Positions 16,952-25,270 of a DNA stretch of 54,299 nt are shown in pieces (position 1 is the stretch's first letter; each line of letters starts with the position of its first letter). A model generated the notes under the pieces. The model worked only from the letters and a program-made list of their open reading frames with translations. It had not been told where the DNA came from and did no database searches. The DNA is taken from assembly GCF_016583905.1 (NCBI RefSeq), contig NZ_NRRY01000035.1, positions 1 to 54,299 on the forward strand, written 5' to 3'. The position numbers and the translations under genes are program-made. This DNA is from Lamprobacter modestohalophilus (GTDB taxonomy: Bacteria; Pseudomonadota; Gammaproteobacteria; Chromatiales; Chromatiaceae).

Positions 16952-16991
16952 ACCGATGCCCGGCGTGGGTGAGTAGGGTAGCGGTGTTGGC

Positions 16992-17120
16992 TCAGCGGGT
17001 CAGACGCTCAAGGCGCTGCGCACGCTGCTCCAGGCGCTCGGCATGGCGCCGATGGGTATCCAGACTGCGCAGACTGCAGCGGCGCATCATCCGCGCACGC
17101 TTGCGCAGGGCACGGGCCAT
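16992..17120 (-). CDS. Possible very basic 42-residue peptide
   Basis: A short frame begins MARALRKRARMMRRCSL and ends with a helical, arginine-rich tail. It fills the gap between ssb and bet and has a weak GAGGG-like Shine-Dalgarno. A longer version from 17180 overlaps ssb. The high arginine content could reflect GC-rich non-coding sequence, so I treat it as tentative; if real, it would be a nucleic-acid-binding peptide. Confidence 0.3.
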   Translation of the reverse strand: MARALRKRARMMRRCSLRSLDTHRRHAERLEQRAQRLERLTR

Positions 17121-17163
17121 CGCCCTCAGCTCGCAGCGCGCCCAGACCGATGCTGAGCGGCGT

Positions 17164-17553
17164 TCAGAACGGCAGCTCATCGTCGAAGGGTGCTGCGCCG
17201 TTCGGGGAAGACCCGGCGTCCTTCGCTCCTTTGTTACCGAGCATCGTCATCCGCTCGGCGATGATCTCGGTGGTGGTGCGCTCCTGGCCAGCCTGATCCT
17301 GCCATTGGCGGGTCTGCAGACGACCTTCGAGATACACCCGCGAGCCCTTGGTCAGGTACTGGCCGGCGACCTCCGCGCTGCGGTTGAACAGCACGATGCG
17401 ATGCCATTCGGTGCGCTCCTGGCGCTGGCCGGCCTGGTCTTTCCAGCGCTCGCTGGTGGCCAGCGACAGCGTGGTGACGGCGTTGCCATCCTTGGTCTGG
17501 CGTTGTTCGGGATCACGGCCAAGGTGACCGATCAATTGGACTTTGTTAAGCAT
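17164..17553 (-). CDS. ssb: Single-stranded DNA-binding protein
   Basis: A 129-residue SSB. The OB fold occupies residues 1-105, with conserved [14 protein letters not shown] at the start, [30 protein letters not shown] in the middle and [16 protein letters not shown] after it. A short linker leads to the acidic tail FDDELPF, a close match to the canonical DDDIPF peptide that recruits SSB-interacting proteins. It is shorter than chromosomal SSB and typical of mobile elements. ATG 17553 has AGGAG 9 nt upstream. It precedes bet and exo, and should coat single strands during recombination or after transfer. Confidence 0.95.
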   Translation of the reverse strand: MLNKVQLIGHLGRDPEQRQTKDGNAVTTLSLATSERWKDQAGQRQERTEWHRIVLFNRSAEVAGQYLTKGSRVYLEGRLQTRQWQDQAGQERTTTEIIAERMTMLGNKGAKDAGSSPNGAAPFDDELPF

Positions 17554-17576
17554 GGGTCGCGCTCCTGTTGATGAGA

Positions 17577-17603
17577 GGCAGGTCGACGGTCTTGCCGCCT
17601 GCC
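17577..17603 (-). promoter_or_regulatory. Intercistronic inverted repeat upstream of ssb
   Basis: GGCAGG (17577-17582) pairs with CCTGCC (17598-17603) around a 15-nt loop, between the 68-residue gene and the ssb start. Confidence 0.4.
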
Positions 17604-17615
17604 GGGTGGGGTTGA

Positions 17616-17822
17616 TCAGGCCTGCTCGCGTCGGCGCCGACGCTCATGGCTCGGCGCCTCGTACTCGGCGTAGGCCTGGTCCTCGTCTGGCCAGGGCTCG
17701 ATGGCGGGTGGCTGCAGACGATCGCGCAGTTGCCAGAACAGCACCTTCAGCCGCCGGATGAGGCGGCGTTGGAAGCGCATTAGTGGATGGCGTGCGCGGG
17801 ATGGGGAGGGATGCGCGGGCAT
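17616..17822 (-). CDS. Small hypothetical protein, first gene of the recombination operon
   Basis: A 68-residue protein with a basic N-terminal half ([21 protein letters not shown]) and an acidic then arginine-rich C terminus. I recognise no family; an amphipathic helix around residues 15-35 could contact membrane or nucleic acid. The ATG at 17822 has an AGGAGAG Shine-Dalgarno about 6 nt upstream; an internal ATG at 17780 has none. It is the most upstream convincing gene of the ssb-bet-exo-CobS-WGR-DUF3150-CobT operon and faces away from traF across the control region. Confidence 0.5.
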   Translation of the reverse strand: MPAHPSPSRARHPLMRFQRRLIRRLKVLFWQLRDRLQPPAIEPWPDEDQAYAEYEAPSHERRRRREQA

Positions 17823-17981
17823 CGGGGCTCTCCTGGAAGCTGGGAGGCCGCGCCGGCGTGTCGAGGCGCGGCCTCGCGCGGTGGATGGGTGACCGTCACC
17901 TCGGTGGCGACGGGCGACTCAGTGGACGCGTTTGCAGACCCCTGAGGGGCGAGACTCATGGCGTCGTCGGTCTCGTCAGGT

Positions 17982-18000
17982 CGTGGCTGAAGCAGCCACG
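17982..18000 (-). promoter_or_regulatory. Perfect hairpin in the divergent control region
   Basis: CGTGGCTG (17982-17989) pairs with CAGCCACG (17993-18000) with a 3-nt loop. It lies in the 5' leader of the recombination operon, about 160 nt upstream of its first gene. Confidence 0.55.
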
Positions 18001-18137
18001 GACCGAAAATCCATCCGCGGGTCGCATCCTGCTGCGTTGCAGGCATGGTCGATGGCAGCCAGAGCGCTTGCGCTCCAAGTTATCGCTCAGGTGCGCGGAT
18101 GCCTGAGCCGCAGAGCCATTCTCTGGGCCGCGCTCTG

Positions 18138-18173
18138 TCGGCGCAGCAGGGAAAGATGCGGAAAAACGGCATC
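18138..18173 (+). promoter_or_regulatory. Candidate activator site upstream of traF (shared with parM)
   Basis: GCGCAGCAGGGAAAGATGC (18141-18159) followed by GGAAAAACGGCATC forms a 36-bp element that reappears, almost identical, on the minus strand at 41074-41109 upstream of parM. In both cases it points toward the downstream gene, 95 bp before traF here. The GATGC...GCATC arms make it a dyad. A weaker inverted relative may lie at about 18211-18238. It is a good candidate for binding by the FlhDC-type activator encoded at 38.7-39.6 kb, but this is inference. Confidence 0.6.
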
Positions 18174-18267
18174 ATTTGGGCTTGTGCGGGGGCGGGTCAG
18201 GAAAGAGGGGTGAAAACGCCACCCTTTCGCTGTCGCCGAAATCCTGGTTGGATCGGATCATGGAGAC

Positions 18268-19356
18268 ATGATCGAATTCCGCTTCCATTGCGCATCGCGC
18301 CCAGTCCTGGGGGACCTCTCCCGGGTTGGGGCAGGATTGACCCTGGCCTTGGCGCTTGGGCTCGCCATCGGGCTTGTTGCGTCCTCGCCGCCGGCCTCAG
18401 CCTTTGAGGTCGCGCGCTTCTATGAGCGCAGTGCCGAAGGCTGGTTCTGGTATGCCGATGAGCCGCCTGAGCCTGAGATCCCTGAGCCGGAACCGGAACC
18501 AGAGCCGGCGCCGACCCCTGAGCCAGCGCCACCGCTGGCCCAGCCATCACCAACAGCTGATCCAGCACCCAGTGCCACCAGCGGCCCGGCACCCCTCTCC
18601 GCCGCCTGGCTGCGCGAGAACCTCGAGCGCTACCGCGACCAGGCCATCGACGATCCCTCGCCGACCAACGTCGCCCTGTATCTCTATCTGCAGCGCCTGG
18701 TGCTCGATAAAGCCGAGCGCTTCGCCGAAGCCACCCAACGCGCAGTCTGGGCCGATCCGCTGCTCGATGAGACCACGCGGCGACCACTCGCCACCTTTGC
18801 CGCCAACCTGGCCAACCGCGAGGCCGGTGCTGCTCGAGACGCGGCGCTCAAGCTGATCGCCGAGCAGGCCGGGCTCTGGTTCTTCTACCGCGCCGACTGT
18901 CCCTACTGCGAAGCCCAGGCGCCGCTGCTCGACCTGTTGACAACGCGCTATGAGCTGGCGGTGCGGGCGATTGCACTGGATGGACGTCCACTGCCAGGAG
19001 GCTTCTTCCCAACCTTCGCTACCGATGCCGGTCAAGCCAAGACCCTCGGCGTCGTCTCAACACCGGCGCTGTTCCTGGCCCGGCCCCCCGCTGGCGTGGT
19101 CCCGATCGCCCAAGGCGTGCTCTCGCTCGCTGAGCTGCAGGAACGCCTGGTCAATGCCGCCACCGAGGCCGGTTGGATTCCTGAACACTGGCGTGAACGC
19201 ACTCGCGCGCGGGTGACCGACCTGCGTCTCGACGGCACGCCGCTACCGACTTCCGATCTTGCTGGCGACGACCCCGATCAGCTGCTCGAGCGCTTGCGCT
19301 CGCGCGCCGTCCTGCCATCGCTTCCGCCTCTGACTCCGACTTCTGGAACCCCCTGA
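18268..19356 (+). CDS. traF: TraF, thioredoxin-like conjugation pilus assembly protein
   Basis: A 362-residue F-type TraF. An N-terminal hydrophobic segment (LTLALALGLAIGLVASS) and an ASAF cleavage region indicate export to the periplasm. A proline/glutamate linker (about residues 70-110) precedes the conserved domain. The thioredoxin-like fold has C211-P-Y-C214 in FFYRADCPYCEAQAPLL, and GVVSTPALFL provides the cis-proline. TraF works with TraH in assembling the conjugation pilus of F/SXT-type secretion systems. The ATG follows a GGAG motif. TGATG couples it to traH. Confidence 0.93.
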   Translation: MIEFRFHCASRPVLGDLSRVGAGLTLALALGLAIGLVASSPPASAFEVARFYERSAEGWFWYADEPPEPEIPEPEPEPEPAPTPEPAPPLAQPSPTADPAPSATSGPAPLSAAWLRENLERYRDQAIDDPSPTNVALYLYLQRLVLDKAERFAEATQRAVWADPLLDETTRRPLATFAANLANREAGAARDAALKLIAEQAGLWFFYRADCPYCEAQAPLLDLLTTRYELAVRAIALDGRPLPGGFFPTFATDAGQAKTLGVVSTPALFLARPPAGVVPIAQGVLSLAELQERLVNAATEAGWIPEHWRERTRARVTDLRLDGTPLPTSDLAGDDPDQLLERLRSRAVLPSLPPLTPTSGTP

Positions 19357-20780
19357 TGCGTTCAGCCCCGCTTCTCGTCTCCTCGTTGCTCACCAGCCTG
19401 ATCCTGAGCATCCCGATCCCGGCCAAGGCTGACCTCGCCGACGAGTTGGATACGCTATTCAACAGCCTGGTCAACGTCACCGATCCGACCGCCCATCTGG
19501 GCCAGCGCCGTGGGGTGCTCTCCGGTGGCTCGGTGGTCGCCCGCAACCGACTGATGAACACCAACCTGGTCAACGTCGTGCCGCCGAGCTTCGAGGCCGG
19601 CTGTGGTGGCATCGATCTGTTCGCCGGCAGCTTCTCGTTCATCTCCCGTGATCAGCTGACACAGCTGTTTCGCTCCATTGCCTCGAATGCGGCGACCTAC
19701 GCCTTCAAGCTGGCCCTGGACTCGATGTGCCAGAACTGCGGCCAGGTCATGGACTCACTGCAGAAGAAGATCCAGGCCCTGAACAGTCTGTTCGCCAACT
19801 CCTGTCAGTTGGGCCAAGGCGTGGTCAACGATGTGGTCGATGCCTTCGATACCCAGCACAAGATCAAGCATTCCGAGGCCTCGCTGGTCCGAGGACTGGG
19901 CGATGTCTTCGAGAGCTGGTCCAGCGTGACGGGTGAGGACCCCATCGCCCAGGTCCAGCGGGCTGATCCTGAGTACGCCCGTACCGTGTTGCAGGGCAAC
20001 CTGGTCTGGCGCGCACTGAAGACCGAAGGCGTCGCTGGCTGGTTCGGTAGCGGCGATGATGCCCTGCTCGAGGCGCTGATGTCAGTCACTGGCAGTGTCA
20101 TCGTCGGCCCATTGGAGCCGAGCCCGGATGGGCGGGGCAGCAACAACCGCATCACACCATTGCCAGCGGTCCTGACCCTGCGCGATCTGCTGCACGGCAC
20201 CACCGACAGTTCGGACGTGCGCATCTACCGCTGCGCACCCAGCCGCGATGCCGATGGTTGTTTGGCGCCGACCATCCAGACGCTCAGCCTGGAGGGCATG
20301 ATCAGCCGGGTGCGGAACCTGCTGATCGGCGATGCCAGTCGTCCCGGCCTGATCGCCAAGTTCCGCCTCGGCACCGATGACTTCTCTGCCGATGAGCGCG
20401 CCTTCATGCAGCAGGCGCCGAATGGATTGGGTGGGGCCGTGGCCAATCTGGCCAGGACCGACGAGGGCACCGCGGTGCTGTTTGCCGAGCAGGCGGCGCC
20501 GGTGATCGCCTTGGAACTCGTTCAGCTGATGCTGCATGACATGGCGCGCGCGGTCAGCGTCTCGACGACGATGACCGACAACGCCTATGCCCGGTTGCTG
20601 CGCGAGCAGATCGCGGAGGCGCGGACCGAGCTGCGCACCGAGGTCGAAGTGGTCAGTGCCCAATACGGCTCGGCCCACGAGCAGCTGGCCTATTACACCG
20701 ACCTGCTGCGCTCAGCCAAGGCGACCCCCTACCTCAGCGTCGAGCAGGCCCGAGGCGGTCGGCTGACGCCAGAAAACTAG
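19356..20780 (+). CDS. traH: TraH, conjugal transfer pilus assembly protein
   Basis: A 474-residue TraH. It starts with a signal peptide (LVSSLLTSLILSIPIPAKA) and has the family hallmarks GAQRRG-like LGQRRGVLSGG, AGCGGIDLFAGSFSFI and LDSMCQNCGQVMDSLQKKIQALN, followed by long helices at the C terminus. TraH is an outer-membrane-associated periplasmic factor needed for F-type pilus extension and mating. Its start overlaps the traF stop (TGATG), and traG follows after 10 bp with a strong AGGAGG ribosome binding site. The traF-traH-traG order equals that of SXT/R391 and IncC elements. Confidence 0.94.
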   Translation: MRSAPLLVSSLLTSLILSIPIPAKADLADELDTLFNSLVNVTDPTAHLGQRRGVLSGGSVVARNRLMNTNLVNVVPPSFEAGCGGIDLFAGSFSFISRDQLTQLFRSIASNAATYAFKLALDSMCQNCGQVMDSLQKKIQALNSLFANSCQLGQGVVNDVVDAFDTQHKIKHSEASLVRGLGDVFESWSSVTGEDPIAQVQRADPEYARTVLQGNLVWRALKTEGVAGWFGSGDDALLEALMSVTGSVIVGPLEPSPDGRGSNNRITPLPAVLTLRDLLHGTTDSSDVRIYRCAPSRDADGCLAPTIQTLSLEGMISRVRNLLIGDASRPGLIAKFRLGTDDFSADERAFMQQAPNGLGGAVANLARTDEGTAVLFAEQAAPVIALELVQLMLHDMARAVSVSTTMTDNAYARLLREQIAEARTELRTEVEVVSAQYGSAHEQLAYYTDLLRSAKATPYLSVEQARGGRLTPEN

Positions 20781-20790
20781 GAGGCACGCG

Positions 20791-23700
20791 ATGTTCGAGA
20801 TCTACTCCATCGGCGATGCTGCCTTTCTGACCCAGATCCTCAATGCGGTCGCTGCATTGACCGGGACCGGGGATTTCCGGCAGCTGATCGCCGTCGGTCT
20901 GGCGGTCGGTGTGATCATCGGCCTGTTCCAGGGACTGGTCCAACAAACCCTGCAGATCGGGCGCTTCTTCATCGCGCTGTTGGTCTATCTGCTCGCTTTC
21001 GGGGCTTCAGTCTCGGTCACCATCGAGGATGGCTATAGTGGGGCGGTGCGCGTTGTGGACAATGTCCCGGTCGGACCCGCCGCCGTCGGCTCGGCGTTGT
21101 CGAATGTCGGCTATGGCGTCACGCGGCTGATGGAGCAGGCCTTCGCCACCCCGGCGATGACCGAGCATGGCTTTGCCGATGCGCTGCAGACCCTGACCAG
21201 CGTGCGCAAGGCGACCCTGTCCCGCGCTACGCTGGGCGCGGCCAATGAGCCGGTTCCGGGCTCGGACGTGGAACGCTCCCTGGTCAGCTATGTCGCCGAC
21301 TGTGTGCTGGCGGATGTCGATACCCAGCGCCGGACCCTGGATCAGGTGATGAAGGCGCCGGATCTGAATACGGCGCTGGCCAGTAGTAACGTGGCCTTCA
21401 CGACGGTGTTCATCGAGGCGGGGCGGGCGGTGACGCTGCCTTGCGATCAGGCTTGGCGGCGGATCGAGACCTTGCTGCCCAATCAGTTCGTCCCGGCGCT
21501 GAAAGAGACCTTGCAGGCGCGCTTTGGGGTGGCGAGCGTCACCGATGTCGACGCCAAGTTGAACAACGCGCTCGATGCCCTGGCCGGGGCCGGGCGCGAT
21601 GCGCAGCAGTTGATGCTGATGTCAGCCGCACTCGGCTGGCTGGAGAAGGGCATCGTACTGACGCATGAGAACCGGTTGCAGTGGTCAGCTGCGACCACGG
21701 TGCAGCAGGCGATCGCTCAGCGCAATGCACAGTGGGCCGCCGAGCAGGCGCTGTTCCTGAACATCGTCCGCCCGATGCTGACCTTCTTCGAGGGCTTCAT
21801 CTATGCGGTGGCACCCTTGATGGGCTTTGCCATTGCGCTTGGTCCTTTTGGTATCAGTCTGGCCGGCAAGTGGCTGCTCTTCGCGCTCTGGACCCAGCTC
21901 TGGCTGCCGGTGCTGGCGATCACCAACCTGTATCTGCTGATGGCGGCGGGGCGGGATCTGGATGCCTTGGCCAACACGGCGAATCTGGACCCGTTCTCCT
22001 TCTACGGGCTGATGCAGCTCGATCAGATCCTGCAGGATTATCTGGCCACTGGCGGCATGCTGGCGGCCGCGACACCGGCGATTGCGTTGATGCTGATCTA
22101 TGGCAGTGCGATCACGGCGACCCATCTGGCTGGGCGGCTGCAGGGTAGTGACCATATTGCTGAAGGCAACCTGGCTCCGCCGGTCATGACCACGGCGCCG
22201 GCACTGGCGATCAGCGCCGGGTTTCAGAGCACGCCCTATGCCGGCACCACGGCGATGGGCGCAGAGAACGTGCTGCCGCGTTTCGATATGGGCACGCAGG
22301 CCAATCGTGAGGCGGCGCGCACCGAGCAGGCGCTGATGCAGTCGTCGCAGCAGTTCATGCAGAGCCTGGGGCAGACGGCGACGCGCTCGGCCTCGCAGAG
22401 CGGTGAATCGTTCGAGCAGCGGGCGCTTGGCTTTGAGTATTCGGCCAGTACCAGTGCCACGGATCGCACGCTCTACAGCGAGGGCAGTAGTCTGGCGCGG
22501 CAGTATTCGGAGACTGGGCTTTCGAGCGATCAACTGACCGGTCTGCTGGCGACTGGGCTCGGGTTGCAAGGTCAGGGGCAGTCTTCGCGCCAAATCAGCG
22601 CCGAACTCAATGGCCGCCTGCAGAACAAGTATGAGGTGACTGAGCAAGTCGCGCAGCAACTCTCCGATGAACTCACACAACGGGTGACGTCGGATACAGG
22701 TTTCCAGTCGAGCCTCGCCGAGTCCGTCAGGCAAGATGCGCAGCAGGGCAACCGCAGTGTGTTCACCGAAGGACTCAGCCGCCAGGACAGTGCCCAGCTG
22801 CAAAAGAGCGCCTCCGATGTGGTCCAAGACAGTCGCGCCCATCAGCGTGCCGAGCGACTGTCGCAGTCGGCTGCGGCCTCCGGCAGCTATCGCGCGGCCG
22901 AGGTGGGCCAACGCCTGGCCAGTCAGCCTGCGTTGGCCCAGCAGGCCTATGGGGCGATCGATCGTCTTGGTCTGACCGGCGATCACGAACGGGTCGCGAG
23001 CTGGTACAACGCCATGGGTGTGTTCGCCAACCCCGAGCAGGCGCGTGCCGCAGCGGCGATGCACCTGCTGGCCGGCTACGCGCAGCCGGAACGGGCACTT
23101 AGCGATGGTGAGCGCTTGCAGGCGCGTGAAACGGCGTTTGGCATTCTCGGCGAAGCCTTCCAGGGGCCTGGGGGTACTGGAGCTGATCCTGAGCCAGTCG
23201 GAGGGATTGGCGGTTTCGGCGGAGTTGGGACGTTTGGGTCGACACGCGATCAGGTGATGGGCGCGGGCCTGTTTGATCCGCGTGCGGCGGCGGCTGGTCT
23301 GGGCGATGGGGCTGGAGCGGCTATCCATCCAGCCACTGGCGCGGCGTCCGTTGAGGCCTTCCATACTGGAGCGCAGGCCCGTTTCGCAGGCGTCGAACAA
23401 GGGCAGGCACAGCGGGTCGCGGCAGCGCGCGCGGCCCACTGGGAGCGACAGATCATCACAGAATCGAAGACGTACAGCTCGCCTGCGGAGGCGAGCACCG
23501 ATGCCATCGCCGGCGGCATCGAGAACCTGTTGCGACGCGGCATGATCAAAGGCGATCGCGCGATCGAAGCCTTCAACGGCCTGCTCAGCGGTCTGCAGAG
23601 CGGAGAGGACTGGCAAGGCGCCGTGGCTCAGGCCCGCGAGCGCTACGGCGATGCGATTGGCACCCTGGCCGATTATCAGCTGCAGACGCTGCCACCGCAG

Positions 23701-24501
23701 GCGCTGACGGAGGCCCAGGAGGCGTTCTACCGCAGCCGGGTCGATTGGGCCTGGATGGGCCATACCGCCTTCAGCGGTCTGGAGATCACAACAGCCTCGC
23801 ATGAGGCGCAGCTCGACCGGCTGATCGATGAGCATGGACCAGAACTCGGCCAGGCGATTGCCGGTCAACTCACTGGCGCCGCGCACAGCCTCGACAACAG
23901 CAAGCTGACTGGCATCATCGCCTACAACCGGGCGCAGTCTGTCGTCGATGCGTCGGAAAAAAAAACACTGGAATCCGCCTCGACTAGCCAGGGACTGATC
24001 CATCATGCCGTTACCGGTGGCGTTGCCGGGCAGATCCTCGATCTGGTCGCCGGACCCGAGTCACTGGGAAACTACAATGCGCTCTATCGCGATGCCGATC
24101 AGTCGGCGTTGAACCTGAGCACGTTGACGTTAAATGAGGTCCAGGCACTGCAACAGCGCTTGGTCGCCGAGCGCGGCGGTTCACCCGTCGGGCGCTATCA
24201 GATCATCGATGACACGCTCGATGACCTGATGACGCGCATGGGCCTCAGTGGACAGGAACGTTTCACCCCGGAACTACAGGATCGGATGGCAATGACCCTC
24301 GCGCGTGATGCGGGATTGACGGCTTGGGAGGCGGGTCGGCTGCCGAACGACACCTTTGCGCACAATCTCTCGCGCATCTGGGCGGGGCTGCCGGCGGATG
24401 CCAGCAACCACAGCTACTACGAAGGTGTGGCGGGGAACCGGGCGACGGTGGCCTGGTCCTCAGTGATGGATGGACTCGAACGGGTCCGACGTCGGGAATG
24501 A
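20791..24501 (+). CDS. traG: TraG with C-terminal lambda-R-like lytic domain
   Basis: A 1236-residue TraG. The N-terminal 460 residues contain several membrane segments (QLIAVGLAVGVIIGLFQGL, FFIALLVYLLAFGAS, FFEGFIYAVAPLMGFAIALGPFGISLAGKWLLFALWTQLWLPVLAI), as in the TraG_N family, which acts in pilus assembly and mating-pair stabilisation. A long glutamine/serine-rich periplasmic region follows. The last 150 residues look like a lysozyme-type transglycosylase: GPESLGNYNALY with Glu near 1090, SPVGRYQI near 1131-1138, and RFTPELQDRMA, similar in order to phage lambda R. A run of nine A's at 23957-23965 precedes this domain. The gene is the last of the traFHG operon. Confidence 0.93.
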   Translation: MFEIYSIGDAAFLTQILNAVAALTGTGDFRQLIAVGLAVGVIIGLFQGLVQQTLQIGRFFIALLVYLLAFGASVSVTIEDGYSGAVRVVDNVPVGPAAVGSALSNVGYGVTRLMEQAFATPAMTEHGFADALQTLTSVRKATLSRATLGAANEPVPGSDVERSLVSYVADCVLADVDTQRRTLDQVMKAPDLNTALASSNVAFTTVFIEAGRAVTLPCDQAWRRIETLLPNQFVPALKETLQARFGVASVTDVDAKLNNALDALAGAGRDAQQLMLMSAALGWLEKGIVLTHENRLQWSAATTVQQAIAQRNAQWAAEQALFLNIVRPMLTFFEGFIYAVAPLMGFAIALGPFGISLAGKWLLFALWTQLWLPVLAITNLYLLMAAGRDLDALANTANLDPFSFYGLMQLDQILQDYLATGGMLAAATPAIALMLIYGSAITATHLAGRLQGSDHIAEGNLAPPVMTTAPALAISAGFQSTPYAGTTAMGAENVLPRFDMGTQANREAARTEQALMQSSQQFMQSLGQTATRSASQSGESFEQRALGFEYSASTSATDRTLYSEGSSLARQYSETGLSSDQLTGLLATGLGLQGQGQSSRQISAELNGRLQNKYEVTEQVAQQLSDELTQRVTSDTGFQSSLAESVRQDAQQGNRSVFTEGLSRQDSAQLQKSASDVVQDSRAHQRAERLSQSAAASGSYRAAEVGQRLASQPALAQQAYGAIDRLGLTGDHERVASWYNAMGVFANPEQARAAAAMHLLAGYAQPERALSDGERLQARETAFGILGEAFQGPGGTGADPEPVGGIGGFGGVGTFGSTRDQVMGAGLFDPRAAAAGLGDGAGAAIHPATGAASVEAFHTGAQARFAGVEQGQAQRVAAARAAHWERQIITESKTYSSPAEASTDAIAGGIENLLRRGMIKGDRAIEAFNGLLSGLQSGEDWQGAVAQARERYGDAIGTLADYQLQTLPPQALTEAQEAFYRSRVDWAWMGHTAFSGLEITTASHEAQLDRLIDEHGPELGQAIAGQLTGAAHSLDNSKLTGIIAYNRAQSVVDASEKKTLESASTSQGLIHHAVTGGVAGQILDLVAGPESLGNYNALYRDADQSALNLSTLTLNEVQALQQRLVAERGGSPVGRYQIIDDTLDDLMTRMGLSGQERFTPELQDRMAMTLARDAGLTAWEAGRLPNDTFAHNLSRIWAGLPADASNHSYYEGVAGNRATVAWSSVMDGLERVRRRE

Positions 24502-24954
24502 GGTGAACGTATCGAAGTCTGGGCCTTCCCAGGGGTCGTCACAGTGACTGGAGGTTGAGCCATGATCAAGACTGATCAGGAGCGGTGTCGATTCCGGCGA
24601 AACGTTGAGATCAAGTCCATCCTGCGTATTGAAGGCACCCAGCGACGACGGGAAACTCGCGCCCGGGTAACGTCGCTCTAGCGTCTCAGGGGAAGTGACC
24701 GAGTTCGCGGTAGGGAGGTGCTCCCCCGGCGCTTCGTTGGCAGACCGTGCGCGGTCCATCCATGAGCTGATGACAAGCACCATGATGAACACTGACCAAG
24801 CCGTCAGATGCACCAATAGTGAGGATAAGGGCGCCAAGGCCGTGAACAGCGCTCCAGTTGCGATTAGAGCCAAGGCCGCGTCAGCCAGACGCCGACCCAG
24901 AGACTGGGTCGCGGCGGGCGGTTGGTCTGGTTGGGTTCGGATGGATACTGGCAC
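24460..24954 (-). CDS. Hypothetical membrane protein overlapping traG end
   Basis: A 164-residue protein started at GTG 24954, with a GGGAGG motif upstream. Two adjacent hydrophobic segments (ALALIATGALFTALAPLSSLLV and SVFIMVLVISSW) are followed by a polar, serine/threonine-rich C-terminal tail of about 100 residues. I do not recognise a family. Its 3' end overlaps the end of traG convergently by 42 bp. The position would suit an entry-exclusion or accessory protein, as such genes often lie next to traG, but nothing in the sequence proves this. Confidence 0.5.
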   Translation of the reverse strand: MPVSIRTQPDQPPAATQSLGRRLADAALALIATGALFTALAPLSSLLVHLTAWSVFIMVLVISSWMDRARSANEAPGEHLPTANSVTSPETLERRYPGASFPSSLGAFNTQDGLDLNVSPESTPLLISLDHGSTSSHCDDPWEGPDFDTFTSFPTSDPFESIHH

Positions 24955-25270
24955 GTTGATGCTTCCTCCCTGTTCATCATGGACAGGGAACGTGGTTTAA
25001 GCACTTGTCTAAGAAGCACTTTAGCATGGCTTGGAGGCCGCTGCTGGCCCCTTTGCATTCCCGTTGAAAGCAGCCATCGCTGACAGTGTGTTGTGGCGCT
25101 CGCGATCTGAATAGCGACTTGTGGCTAGCGACGTTCCCGCACGCGACCTTTGAGTATCCTGATGCCATCTGCCCGATGGGTCACGGTGGCGCGCGGGCTT
25201 GCTTTGCATGAAGCGTGGTTCGTCACCACCAAACCCGTCTCGCCAACACGACAGCCGCACGAGGACATTG
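24955..25270. other. Intergenic stretch before SOUL gene
   Basis: About 316 bases with lower GC in the first 150. No gene, tRNA or clear promoter was recognised. It is a plausible boundary between the conjugative block and the chromosomal-type cargo. Confidence 0.35.

Noticed and set aside
17780-18046. 88-residue minus-strand frame in the divergent control region
   Set aside because: Overlaps the better-supported 68-residue gene, crosses a hairpin and has a proline/histidine-rich low-complexity end.
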